Origin: SIAQ01 sp963767835 | GTDB lineage: Bacteria; Planctomycetota; Planctomycetia; Gemmatales; Gemmataceae | Reading direction: 5' to 3' | NCBI GenBank assembly: GCA_963767835.1 | Contig: CAVYFY010000006.1 | Span: forward strand, 372,001 to 436,000 | Length of the DNA: 64,000 nt | Shown: piece after piece, positions 28,101 through 34,956 of the stretch | Layout: every line of letters starts with the position of its first letter | How positions within the stretch are numbered: the first letter of the stretch is position 1 | Translations under genes and position numbers: made by a program | Notes under the pieces: model-generated | What the model was told of the DNA's origin: nothing | Seen by the model: the letters and a program-made list of their open reading frames with translations, nothing else | Database searches by the model: none

Positions 28101-29184
28101 GCTCCTTGACCTCGATGTTGCGAAAGGCGATTTGCGCTTCGTGGCGGCGAGGAAACTGAACGCCAAGCATCCACAGGCTGAGAACGCCGGCGGCCGGCGG
28201 AGTACGGAGCGTGAGTTTTCTTTCTGCGCGGTCCCCCCCGGGGCCATTAAAAAAAAAGTATTGATCCTCGTGAAGCTCGGCAGTTGGCGAGGACGCAATC
28301 GTGAATCCTATTTGTTCGCGGCCATTGATGACAATTGCCGCCGAATCGTCCTTGGCGATGATTTCAAGGTAGAACCACTGATTGAGCGTGGGGTAGCTTT
28401 TGCCCTCGGATCGCAGGGTGATTTCGCGACCAGGTCCGTCGTGGACTACCAGGCTCAAATTGATCTTGTCTCGGTCTTCGGAATCGCTGATGGTCACGGA
28501 CCAGCCATCTTCGGGCGTGTGCCAACTAGGCGTCAGTCCGTCATTACGCAGTCGGGGTTTTTTTCCGGGCGGCGGGGCATGGAAGCACACCCCCGCGGCG
28601 CCGGCAACGAGCTTGACTTCCATGCACAGGTGGAAGTTGCGCGGCAGCTTTTCGACGGTATCGAGATTGGAACAGCTAAAGAGCACCAATTCGCCTGTTT
28701 CGGCGTTGGAATGCCCGTCGTTCTGCCAGCCGTCGGAATTCCTGCCGTTGTAGAGTTGCTTCCAGCCGGCGCCGCCGAAGACGTGCCGGTAAACGGCGGG
28801 GATAAAAACCTCAGCGCCGATGCCAGGCTGGATTCGGTGGTCCTCTGTGAAAAAGACTCTGCCATCCTTCTCGGCGCTGACGGCCAGAATGCCCGGCGGG
28901 ACCTCCTGCCACCCGTCGGCGCGGATTTCGCGGTCGATCCAGGGGCCTTGAAGCCGAATGCGGGCATCGGGCCGGGCACCCATTACATGGATGTAACCGG
29001 AGCCCCCCTCGGCGAAGAGCCAGGCGCAGGCCACGAGCCCCAGCGCGAGGCCGGCAACCATGCTGAGCCCGGCGCTCAGCGCGAGGCATGCGCCTAAGGC
29101 TTGAGCCCCGGCGGGCGAGCAGCAGCGCCAACGCCAAGAGCAACGCCACGCCCCCCGCAACCGCCGCGACCGGCACAAAAACAA
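25195..29184 (-). CDS. FGE-like and four-DUF1080 extracellular part of a kinase receptor
   Basis: This 1329-codon frame is modular. Membrane helix near residues 30-55; a DUF1080-like domain at about 120-345; an SUMF1/FGE-like domain at about 395-640 (IPPGQFLMGSPDDE, YGLPTEAQWEYACRAG, LYDLGGNVSQWTADW); a second DUF1080 from about 671 (WVPLFNGKDLTGWNQ); a TIGR03067-like domain from about 848 (ERLQGRWVAESIE); a third DUF1080 from about 971 (LFNGKDLAGWKKH) and a fourth from about 1155 (LFNGKDLAGWKEQ). The FGE-like part lacks the catalytic cysteine pair (GSNWWDGARFARAAF), so it is probably a binding module. No initiation signal was found at 29184; the kinase gene overlaps it by 91 bases and the two are probably one protein of about 1950 residues. 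Confidence 0.85.
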   Translation of the reverse strand: MFLCRSRRLRGAWRCSWRWRCCSPAGAQALGACLALSAGLSMVAGLALGLVACAWLFAEGGSGYIHVMGARPDARIRLQGPWIDREIRADGWQEVPPGILAVSAEKDGRVFFTEDHRIQPGIGAEVFIPAVYRHVFGGAGWKQLYNGRNSDGWQNDGHSNAETGELVLFSCSNLDTVEKLPRNFHLCMEVKLVAGAAGVCFHAPPPGKKPRLRNDGLTPSWHTPEDGWSVTISDSEDRDKINLSLVVHDGPGREITLRSEGKSYPTLNQWFYLEIIAKDDSAAIVINGREQIGFTIASSPTAELHEDQYFFFNGPGGDRAERKLTLRTPPAAGVLSLWMLGVQFPRRHEAQIAFRNIEVKELTPPSPKTPPLADAPFDAAKAKEHQEAWAKHLGVDVETTNSIAMKLRLIPPGQFLMGSPDDEVGREAQEGPEHEVVITRPFRMGVHDVTVGQFKAFVKEKGYKTQAEKTGGAWRPFPDGYWKQDPQVNWHNPNFEQTDDHPVVCVSWHDAKAFCDWLSEKEGKNYGLPTEAQWEYACRAGSNTKFYFGGDDQYLGEYGWYSANSMGKPNPVGQKKPNAWGLYDLGGNVSQWTADWLRTDYYQQSPKEDPPGPKAGGTRALRGSNWWDGARFARAAFRHGSDFWLPWKGCTGTGFRIIQIGDLRTKTPPDKPGWVPLFNGKDLTGWNQKKGETHWRVVNDILTGSANKSVVVLPTLRKDFANFRLRAEVRLQSDQRGEGSGAIVFRGVYRADIYETTAGSLALKQDMAWLDHRPNALSKEGEWFLLEIAADGARLTTKINGKPVADVNDATSGSGRFALELDPKLGRSKVEFRKIEIKELPPEYKNDKERLQGRWVAESIETDGEQRPQEIVTRTTWTVSGNKIKMTPVIARQREAIFHLDDSAYPKKIDVIDDDNKGGFGIYRFDGDRFVLCIDDVREKDRPTKFSSKGGKNRTLVVFKRAAPEEAGWVPLFNGKDLAGWKKHRLNPESWTVENGELVRRGDKSFLFTDKGDFRSFHLRAEVKTSGKANGGIDFGVPLGLDGQWLKSGYQVPLGFLAGSLKRLGGEYKTLHQAPAKMHEPDAWFVMEVIVKNNHVQTLVNGKIAANYHEPAFSPPTGHIVLQWAPAKLATEGDEMRFRRIEIKELPPEETGWTPLFNGKDLAGWKEQPPSGLWKVQDGLLIGPDKESTLYAAREFRDFHCRIEAKASADFQGNFGFWYRQPWGSRVILGNPMRDKEYRGTLRCIGANGIGEFVARQEKEVAPPDSWFNLEVIAKGHHLTVLLNGVKTFDATVDSLRTDGQIYLYAEKGVIQFRNIEIKELPPDAKTKK

Positions 29185-30956
29185 ACGGCGGCCAAACCAC
29201 CAGCCAACGGCACAGGCCGAACATGCCGACGGTCAGCAGGAACGCAAAATCGATGATCGCGCAGGTACCGATCGTCCAGCGCTGCCAGCGGTGCAACCGT
29301 CCGATGCGCGCGCCAGCCCCTCTCTCCTTGACGGCGCCTGCGCTCGACGTAAATCCGGCAATGAAAAGCGAACAGCCCCGGTTCGGCCAATACGACGACC
29401 TCCTCGCCGGCGCCCTCGCCCCGGGGGATAATGGCACGCAGCTCGATGCGGAAGCCGAAGCCGCCGCGGGCCGCCAGCACGCCGTCGATCCACAGCGATT
29501 GGAAGACGATGACGCTGTTCTCGAAGCGAATCTCGTGGCCGCAATAGGTCACGGTCCAACGCTGTCTGATCAGGAACGACACGACCAGCAAAATGATCGC
29601 GCCGCCGAGCATTGCCATGCCGAGCGGGAAAAGCGCCGGCTCGAAGGCGCCCAGGGCAATGCCGGGCAGGCCGAGCGCCGTGCCTGCAAGCAACGCGCCG
29701 TGTTGGAGCAAGCGCTTACGGCGATCGGTGGCCTCCAGCAGCGTTTCCAGAGTGGTGGTCGTCGTCGTTTGGACCCGGTCCAAAACGCGGGCCGGCGCTG
29801 GCACGGACGCCGGTTGTTGCAAATGGGCCAGATGCTGCCCCAGCAGCTCCGCCACTTCCTTCGCCGATTGAATGCGATCACCCGGCTTCTTGGCATGCAG
29901 CTTGGCGATGATTGCCGCCAGCCAATCGGGGGCTTCGGGATTGCTTTCCTGGATCGGCGTCGGCGTGTCCTCGCAGACGCGTTTCATCACCGCCAGGGTC
30001 GTGTTGGCCCGAAAGGGAGCGTGTCCCGTGGCCATCACGTAAAGCACGCTGCCAAGGCTGAACAGGTCGGAGCGATGATCGACCGGCAACCCTTCTGCCT
30101 GCTCCGGCGACATGTACATCGGTGTGCCGGCAATGACGCCCGATTGCGTGATGCTGGCGTCGTCGGTGAGCCGGGCCAGGCCGAAATCGGTGATCTTGAC
30201 GCGCTCGACGCCGTTCTCCAGAAGGATGTTGCCCGGTTTGATGTCGCGATGGACCAGCCCGTGCTTCTGGGCGGCGGCCAATCCCTCAGCGATCTGCATG
30301 CCGATGCGGAGGATTTCCTTGACGCCAACGGGGCCGGCCTTGTCGATTTTGTCTCCCAGCGTCACGCCGCTGACGAATTGCATCGCGAGGTAGGGAACCT
30401 TGGAAGTTTTCTCAACGGCGTGGATGGTCACGATATTTTCGTGCGTGATGGCGGCGGCCGCCTGCGCCTCGCGAATGAACCGTTGCCGGGCGGTCCCATT
30501 GGCGGCCAAGTGCGGACTCAGCACCTTGACGGCGACGATCCGGTGCAGCGTGTCATCAAACGCCTTCAGCACGATGCCGAATCCGCCTTTGCCCACCACG
30601 GAGAGAATCTCGTAATGATCGAGCCGGCCGAGCGACCCGGGCCGTTGCGGCGGCTGCAAAAAGGTCAGATCCTCATCGACTGGCACGCTGGCGCTTGCGT
30701 TGTGCATGTCGCTGGCGGCGGTTGGCGTGTCCTGGAGTCTTTCGACGGCGTCGATGAGCGCGGTTTCGCTCGGCGCAGGCTTCTCGCTCAGGTTTTGCGC
30801 CGTCTTGTCCCACGTCACACCCCCCGCCGCAAGCCGTTCCACGGTCTCCTGGCACGCGAGACAGCTTTCCAGGTGCGCCTGGATCGGCTCCTGCTGATCC
30901 ACAGGCAGCGTCTCATCGAGCAATTGTTGCAGTTGTTGCGGCAGAGGGCAGGTCAT
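29094..30956 (-). CDS. serine/threonine protein kinase with zinc-finger anti-sigma-like N terminus
   Basis: The N-terminal residues 1-40 carry the zf-HC2-type pattern HLESCLACQETV seen in anti-sigma factors. The kinase domain follows: VGKGGFGIVLKAF (residues 121-133), AVKVL, the catalytic loop LVHRDIKPGNILLE, ITDFGLARL and YMSPEQAEGLP. After the kinase come hydrophobic helices (LLAGTALGLPGIALGAF and LGMAMLGGAIILLVVSFLI). GGAGG lies eight bases before the ATG at 30956. The conserved frame fades after about 29340, where another frame continues with AIIDFAFLLTVGMFGLCRWL, so at least two shifts separate it from the 25195-29184 frame. It lies downstream of an ECF sigma gene, which it may regulate. 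Confidence 0.9.
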   Translation of the reverse strand: MTCPLPQQLQQLLDETLPVDQQEPIQAHLESCLACQETVERLAAGGVTWDKTAQNLSEKPAPSETALIDAVERLQDTPTAASDMHNASASVPVDEDLTFLQPPQRPGSLGRLDHYEILSVVGKGGFGIVLKAFDDTLHRIVAVKVLSPHLAANGTARQRFIREAQAAAAITHENIVTIHAVEKTSKVPYLAMQFVSGVTLGDKIDKAGPVGVKEILRIGMQIAEGLAAAQKHGLVHRDIKPGNILLENGVERVKITDFGLARLTDDASITQSGVIAGTPMYMSPEQAEGLPVDHRSDLFSLGSVLYVMATGHAPFRANTTLAVMKRVCEDTPTPIQESNPEAPDWLAAIIAKLHAKKPGDRIQSAKEVAELLGQHLAHLQQPASVPAPARVLDRVQTTTTTTLETLLEATDRRKRLLQHGALLAGTALGLPGIALGAFEPALFPLGMAMLGGAIILLVVSFLIRQRWTVTYCGHEIRFENSVIVFQSLWIDGVLAARGGFGFRIELRAIIPRGEGAGEEVVVLAEPGLFAFHCRIYVERRRRQGERGWRAHRTVAPLAALDDRYLRDHRFCVPADRRHVRPVPLAGGLAAVCFCAGRGGCGGRGVALGVGAAARPPGLKP

Positions 30957-30969
30957 AGGTGGAACCTCC

Positions 30970-31037
30970 AAGCCCCAGGATAAGCGCAGCGTTCCTGGGG
31001 TTTCAACCCCAGGAACGCTGCGCTTATCCTGGGGCTT
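30970..31037. repeat. perfect 31-bp inverted repeat, AGCCCCAGGA family, copy A
   Basis: Arms 30970-31000 and 31007-31037 are exact reverse complements with a six-base loop (TTTCAA). The core is GGATAAGCGCAGCGTTCCTG. It lies between the ECF sigma gene and the kinase gene, on the 3' side of the sigma gene. Further copies: 36636-36716, 37270-37350 and a half copy at 57201-57234. Confidence 0.95.
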
Positions 31038-31047
31038 GAGAAAAAAC

Positions 31048-31632
31048 TCATTCCGTTTGCAATCGCTGCACTTCCGCCTTCAACTTCACCATCACCCGGC
31101 TCTTGGCGAGATAAACCGCTGCGACACTGATGCCTAGCGTTTGGGCGACTTCCTGGCCGCTCTTGCCTTCGACGGCTGCGAGCTGGAACGCCTGCCAGGT
31201 GGCATCGGAAAACGCCGGCCGAACGTGTTCCTCGGCCAGGAGGAAGAGCTGCCGTTCATAATCGCGATTCCAGATATCTTCCTCATCGCGGGCGGGGACG
31301 GCATCGAGCATTTGTACGGTGGCCAGATCGCCGCTGCCGGGCGTTTGGCGCTGGCTGCGCTGGAAGAAATCGCAAAGCCGATGGTGGGCGAGCGTGAGCA
31401 GCCAGCTGCGAAACAGGCCTCGCCCGGGATCGAACGCTCCGACCGAGGCCGACACGCCGCGCAAGACGTCCTGCGTCAAGTCGGCGGCATCGGCGTCTTG
31501 CAGCCCCTTGCGGCGGGCATAACGGTAGACCACCGGGGCGTACAGGCGAACGAATTCGCGCCAGGCATCGTGATCCTGCTGATCGCGCAGCCGTACCAGC
31601 AAGCTCGCCCGTGTCGCCGGTAGATCGGCCAT
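31048..31632 (-). CDS. ECF sigma factor
   Basis: The 194-residue protein is an extracytoplasmic-function sigma factor. Region 2 contains AWREFVRLYAPVVYRYARRK and DADAADLTQDVLRGV; region 4 contains WQAFQLAAVEGKSGQEVAQT followed by LGISVAAVYLAKSRV, the helix-turn-helix that reads the -35 element. It resembles the planctomycete ECF groups that sit beside kinase genes with zinc-finger leaders. The downstream kinase starts 92 bases later, separated by a perfect palindrome, so the sigma factor and the kinase/receptor probably form one signalling pair. Confidence 0.9.
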   Translation of the reverse strand: MADLPATRASLLVRLRDQQDHDAWREFVRLYAPVVYRYARRKGLQDADAADLTQDVLRGVSASVGAFDPGRGLFRSWLLTLAHHRLCDFFQRSQRQTPGSGDLATVQMLDAVPARDEEDIWNRDYERQLFLLAEEHVRPAFSDATWQAFQLAAVEGKSGQEVAQTLGISVAAVYLAKSRVMVKLKAEVQRLQTE

Positions 31633-31830
31633 CGCACGCCTCTTCCAGGTATTTCTGCCGCCGCTGTGAAACCTATCGCTGATTGTGCGATTTTTTTGGG
31701 CAACCGCAACATTTTTCGCTCGATCATGAGAACTCCATGAATTGCCGTGGCACGCTTGGTTTCCGAGGGATCAGCCATTACAATTTGTTATGAACCGTTT
31801 GTTGGCCGATTGCTGTTTAGCTTTGTCTTC

Positions 31831-31866
31831 GTTTAGCGTTTGCATGGCCCCCCGCGAACGCTAAAC
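31831..31866. repeat. inverted repeat, GTTTAGCG family
   Basis: Arms 31831-31843 (GTTTAGCGTTTGC) and 31854-31866 (GCGAACGCTAAAC) pair over 13 positions with one G-U. It lies 35 bases before the first TPR gene. Related words occur at 16922-16950 and at 34902-34929. Confidence 0.7.
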
Positions 31867-31901
31867 GGGGATTAGATATTCTGTCCGCGAGATGACCGCT
31901 G

Positions 31902-34898
31902 ATGGATCCCCCGAAGGACCTCACACTCACTGACGTTCTCGTCAAGCTGCACCAGGATCACCCGGGCAAGTTCGCGGCACTCTATGGAGCGATCGCGCTC
32001 TTCGTGCTCCTAATGCTGGTAGCGGCCTGGCTGATCTGGGGCCGCGGTCCGCGCCGCCGCCGCGGCTTGCGCGCCGCCCGCAGGCAGCTCAAGGCCGGCA
32101 AATGGCAGGACGCGCTCGAACATCTCAAACGAATCCGCGCCATCGGCTCCCCCTCGGCGTCCTGGGTCAAGACCTTCGACGAATTCGAAGGCAAATGCCT
32201 GCAAGCTGCGTCCGAAGCCGCCATTGACGACAAGAAATTCGAGGAGGCCTTGGAACTCGGCCACCGCGCCGCGCAGATTCTGGAGGAGCCGGAACATGAA
32301 GCGCGCTTGAGCGTGCAAGGCGCCATGCTGCGCGAAATCCGTCGGCTGTTCGCCAAGCCGGGCGAGACCCATGCGACCATTGATCTCATCGCCCGCACGC
32401 TCAAGGTGCAGTCGCCGTGCCGGGAGGCGTCGTTCTGGCTGGCGATGTGTCAATTGCGGAACGGCATGACCGAGCAGGGTCTCAAGCAATTGCAAATCGC
32501 CCGGACCGGCGTGGCCAAGGCCTTCAGCATCGAAGACGGTTTCGCCGATGCCGTCGGTCCCGGCGCACCGGCAGCGCCGCCTTCGACGTTCATCGACCCC
32601 GCCCTTTATCTGGGCGCGCTGCTGTTGCGCAAAGGCCAGGCCAAGGAATCGCTCCGCTTTCTTACCGAAGCCAACCGCATGGATGCGAACTGCCCGTTCA
32701 TCACCTTGCAACTTGGCGCCGCCATCGTCACTGCCGGAGGCGACACCAAGTACGCGGTCCGCGCTCTGGAGCGTTCGCTCGGCCCCAAGGGCTTCGGCAT
32801 GTGGCGCGACGATCCGCACCGCGCCTGGGTCGAGGGATTTCCCGAGAATCGCTCCTACGTCCGCAAATTGGCCAGCGAATTCACCTATACCTGCCCCGTA
32901 TTCGGCGACGATCTGAAATTCCTTTTCCGCCAGGGGAACCTCGCGCTGGCGCAAGGCCAGTTCAAGCTCGGCAACTTCAAGGAAGCGGCCGACCTGTTCG
33001 ACAAGGTGCTCAAGGAAGGCGCCCCGTCGCTGCCGGTGCTGCGTGGCCTCGGGCTTTCGCTCGCCAAGCTGGGCCGCTACGACGACGCCTTCGTTCACCT
33101 CCGCACCGCCCACGAGATGGAGGAGGAAAAGGATCGCCTGACCGCTGGCTACCTTGCCCTGTGCGGCGCCGCGGGGAAGCCATCGCGCCCGGAGGACAAG
33201 CTCGAGAACATTGCCTGGGCAGTCCGCTTAGTGACCCATTTCAATGCACCCGGCGACGCGGAGTGGGTCGGCGTCCTCAATCGCATTTTCGCCGAGGCGC
33301 GGAAAAACGCCATTCCGTTGACCAGCGACGATCAGCTTTATCTTTGCGAGCACCTGGTCAGTCTGAAGTCGTGCGATGCCATGTCGGCCCAGGCGTATCA
33401 TTTTCTAATGGCGACCGAGCCGGCGCTGTTGCGGCCGGAATACGCCTGGCTTTATTGCCGGGCCGATCAGGAGCACGATGTCAATGGCGATCAAGCGATG
33501 GCGCTGTACGCGCTGATGTTCGCCAACGCCGAGCCGGCGCGTGCCTTTTACGCCGAGCAGAGCTGGGATTTCGATGACGTGGAGCGGATGTTTCTGCGCC
33601 GGGCCGCGGAGAAAGCGCCGGGCCGCTTCCCTGAAATCCTTGGCCCGGATTACACGCCGCGCGGCGAGCAATTGCTCCTGGCGAAGGCCCAGCAGCAGGA
33701 AGAAACCGGCCAGCGCGAGGCAGGGCTGGCGACGATCGAGATTCTCGTCAAGCTGTCGCCGAGCAACACCAGCGCCATGGATCGCGCGGCCGGACTGCAC
33801 TACCGCGCCGGGCGCATCGAGCCGGCGTATCAATTGCTTGAGCAATGGCATCAAGCCCAACCGACCGAGCCGATGCCGTTGGTGCGTCAGGCGATTCTGT
33901 TGCACCAGCAAGGAAACGAGTCCGCCTGCTTCGGGAAACTGCAAAATGCGATGAACCTGTCGCAGGGCCGACGCCGTGCCAACATCGCTTTCATGGGCGC
34001 TCGCCTGGCGCTGCAGCGCTGGCTGATGCCCGATTCGAGTCAAGCGGTCGTGGCCGGGGTCGGTACTCCGACCCCGGCGATGCACCCTGCCGTTGAATCC
34101 GGGGTCGGAGCCCCGGCCACGAGCGCCGCATTGCCGGCAGTGCTCGAATTCCTGGGCGATTGCCTGGCGCACGATCCGAATCATGCCCACTCCCAGTGGT
34201 GCCTGGCGGCGGTGCGCTGGCTGCAAGGCGACACCGCGGCGCTGGCCGGGCAAGGGAACGCGATGGGCGACGCCGAAATTCCCGACCCGCGCTATCACTA
34301 TCTGGCCGCGCTTTGCCATCTGCTGGGGAATCGCCCCGAAGCGGTGGTCGCCGCCTGCCAGCGCGTCGGCCAACCGACCGGGAGCAATGGCAGCAATACG
34401 CAACGCCAATTCGCGGTCGAGGCCGGCTATCTCGCCGCGCTCGCCCACATCGGCATGGATCGGCCGCGTCCCGCCATTGACGCCCTCAAGCCGCTCACCT
34501 TCGATCCCAAGAGCCCGACGCTGCCTTATGCTCAAGCGCTGCTCGGCGAGGTGTTCTTCCGCGAAAATCGCCACGACGAGGCGATCAGCGCCTGGCAAGC
34601 GCTCGACGCGAACAAGCGTCAAGCATGGAACCTGGCCGAACCGATGGCGCAGACGACGTTCATCAGCGCCTTGGAATCGCTGCAAAAGGCACAATACGAG
34701 CAAGCCGCCGAGAAGCTGCGCCAAGCGGGCCGGCTCGGCTATCGCGATCGCCGCCTGGGGCCGCTCTTGTTGCTGGCGCTGTTCAAGGCGGGGCAGCAAG
34801 CGATCTACAAAGGGGAGACGGCGCCGGTGCCGACAGATGCCCCGATGCCGAGTGCCGAACCTGTGGCCAGCGCCCATGAGTTGCCTGGCTTGCGTTGA
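31902..34898 (+). CDS. large membrane-anchored TPR protein
   Basis: The 998-residue protein has one membrane helix near the N terminus (FAALYGAIALFVLLMLVAAW, about residues 24-46) followed by a basic RGPRRRRG stop-transfer, so most of it faces one side as a long superhelical TPR array. Repeats include KLGNFKEAADLFDKVLKEG and LSLAKLGRYDDAFVHLRTAH. Such arrays are scaffolds. A palindromic repeat is inserted in frame at about residues 717-740 (VVAGVGTPTP and ESGVGAPATS). The stop lies inside another palindrome. It is first in a five-gene same-strand group with a J-domain-like and a GrpE-like protein. Confidence 0.85.
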   Translation: MDPPKDLTLTDVLVKLHQDHPGKFAALYGAIALFVLLMLVAAWLIWGRGPRRRRGLRAARRQLKAGKWQDALEHLKRIRAIGSPSASWVKTFDEFEGKCLQAASEAAIDDKKFEEALELGHRAAQILEEPEHEARLSVQGAMLREIRRLFAKPGETHATIDLIARTLKVQSPCREASFWLAMCQLRNGMTEQGLKQLQIARTGVAKAFSIEDGFADAVGPGAPAAPPSTFIDPALYLGALLLRKGQAKESLRFLTEANRMDANCPFITLQLGAAIVTAGGDTKYAVRALERSLGPKGFGMWRDDPHRAWVEGFPENRSYVRKLASEFTYTCPVFGDDLKFLFRQGNLALAQGQFKLGNFKEAADLFDKVLKEGAPSLPVLRGLGLSLAKLGRYDDAFVHLRTAHEMEEEKDRLTAGYLALCGAAGKPSRPEDKLENIAWAVRLVTHFNAPGDAEWVGVLNRIFAEARKNAIPLTSDDQLYLCEHLVSLKSCDAMSAQAYHFLMATEPALLRPEYAWLYCRADQEHDVNGDQAMALYALMFANAEPARAFYAEQSWDFDDVERMFLRRAAEKAPGRFPEILGPDYTPRGEQLLLAKAQQQEETGQREAGLATIEILVKLSPSNTSAMDRAAGLHYRAGRIEPAYQLLEQWHQAQPTEPMPLVRQAILLHQQGNESACFGKLQNAMNLSQGRRRANIAFMGARLALQRWLMPDSSQAVVAGVGTPTPAMHPAVESGVGAPATSAALPAVLEFLGDCLAHDPNHAHSQWCLAAVRWLQGDTAALAGQGNAMGDAEIPDPRYHYLAALCHLLGNRPEAVVAACQRVGQPTGSNGSNTQRQFAVEAGYLAALAHIGMDRPRPAIDALKPLTFDPKSPTLPYAQALLGEVFFRENRHDEAISAWQALDANKRQAWNLAEPMAQTTFISALESLQKAQYEQAAEKLRQAGRLGYRDRRLGPLLLLALFKAGQQAIYKGETAPVPTDAPMPSAEPVASAHELPGLR
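34050..34121. repeat. inverted repeat inserted in frame in the TPR gene, GGCCGGGGTCGG family, copy 2
   Basis: Left arm words TGGCCGGGGTCGGTACTCCG and right arm words CGGGGTCGGAGCCCCGGCCA pair imperfectly, with an internal GGGGTCGG/CCGACCCC hairpin in the left arm. It is related to the perfect element at 9180-9278. The translated insert is Gly/Pro/Ala-rich, unlike the helical TPRs around it. Confidence 0.8.
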
Positions 34899-34938
34899 GC
34901 CTTCGCACGGCGCCGTGCGAACGCTAAACGCAAGCCAG
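34885..34938. repeat. nested palindrome over the TPR gene stop codon
   Basis: Outer arms 34885-34896 (CTGGCTTGCGTT) and 34927-34938 are exact complements. Inside them TTCGCACGGCGCCGTGCGAA (34902-34921) is a perfect 20-base palindrome. The TGA at 34896-34898 starts at the last base of the outer left arm. The next gene starts 19 bases downstream. Confidence 0.85.
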
Positions 34939-34956
34939 CGGAAATCAGGTTAGCAA

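Noticed and set aside
27586..29097. 503-codon plus-strand frame opposite the FGE/DUF1080 gene
   Set aside because: Same reason: the minus strand carries recognisable FGE and DUF1080 domains.
29088..30983. 631-codon plus-strand frame opposite the kinase gene
   Set aside because: The minus strand codes for a kinase with all motifs. The plus frame is a shadow with abnormal His/Arg/Gln content.
31633..31901. A gene in the 269-base gap upstream of the ECF sigma gene
   Set aside because: The short frame there extends the sigma gene upstream in another frame, with no domain; the gap holds two divergent promoters and a small palindrome.
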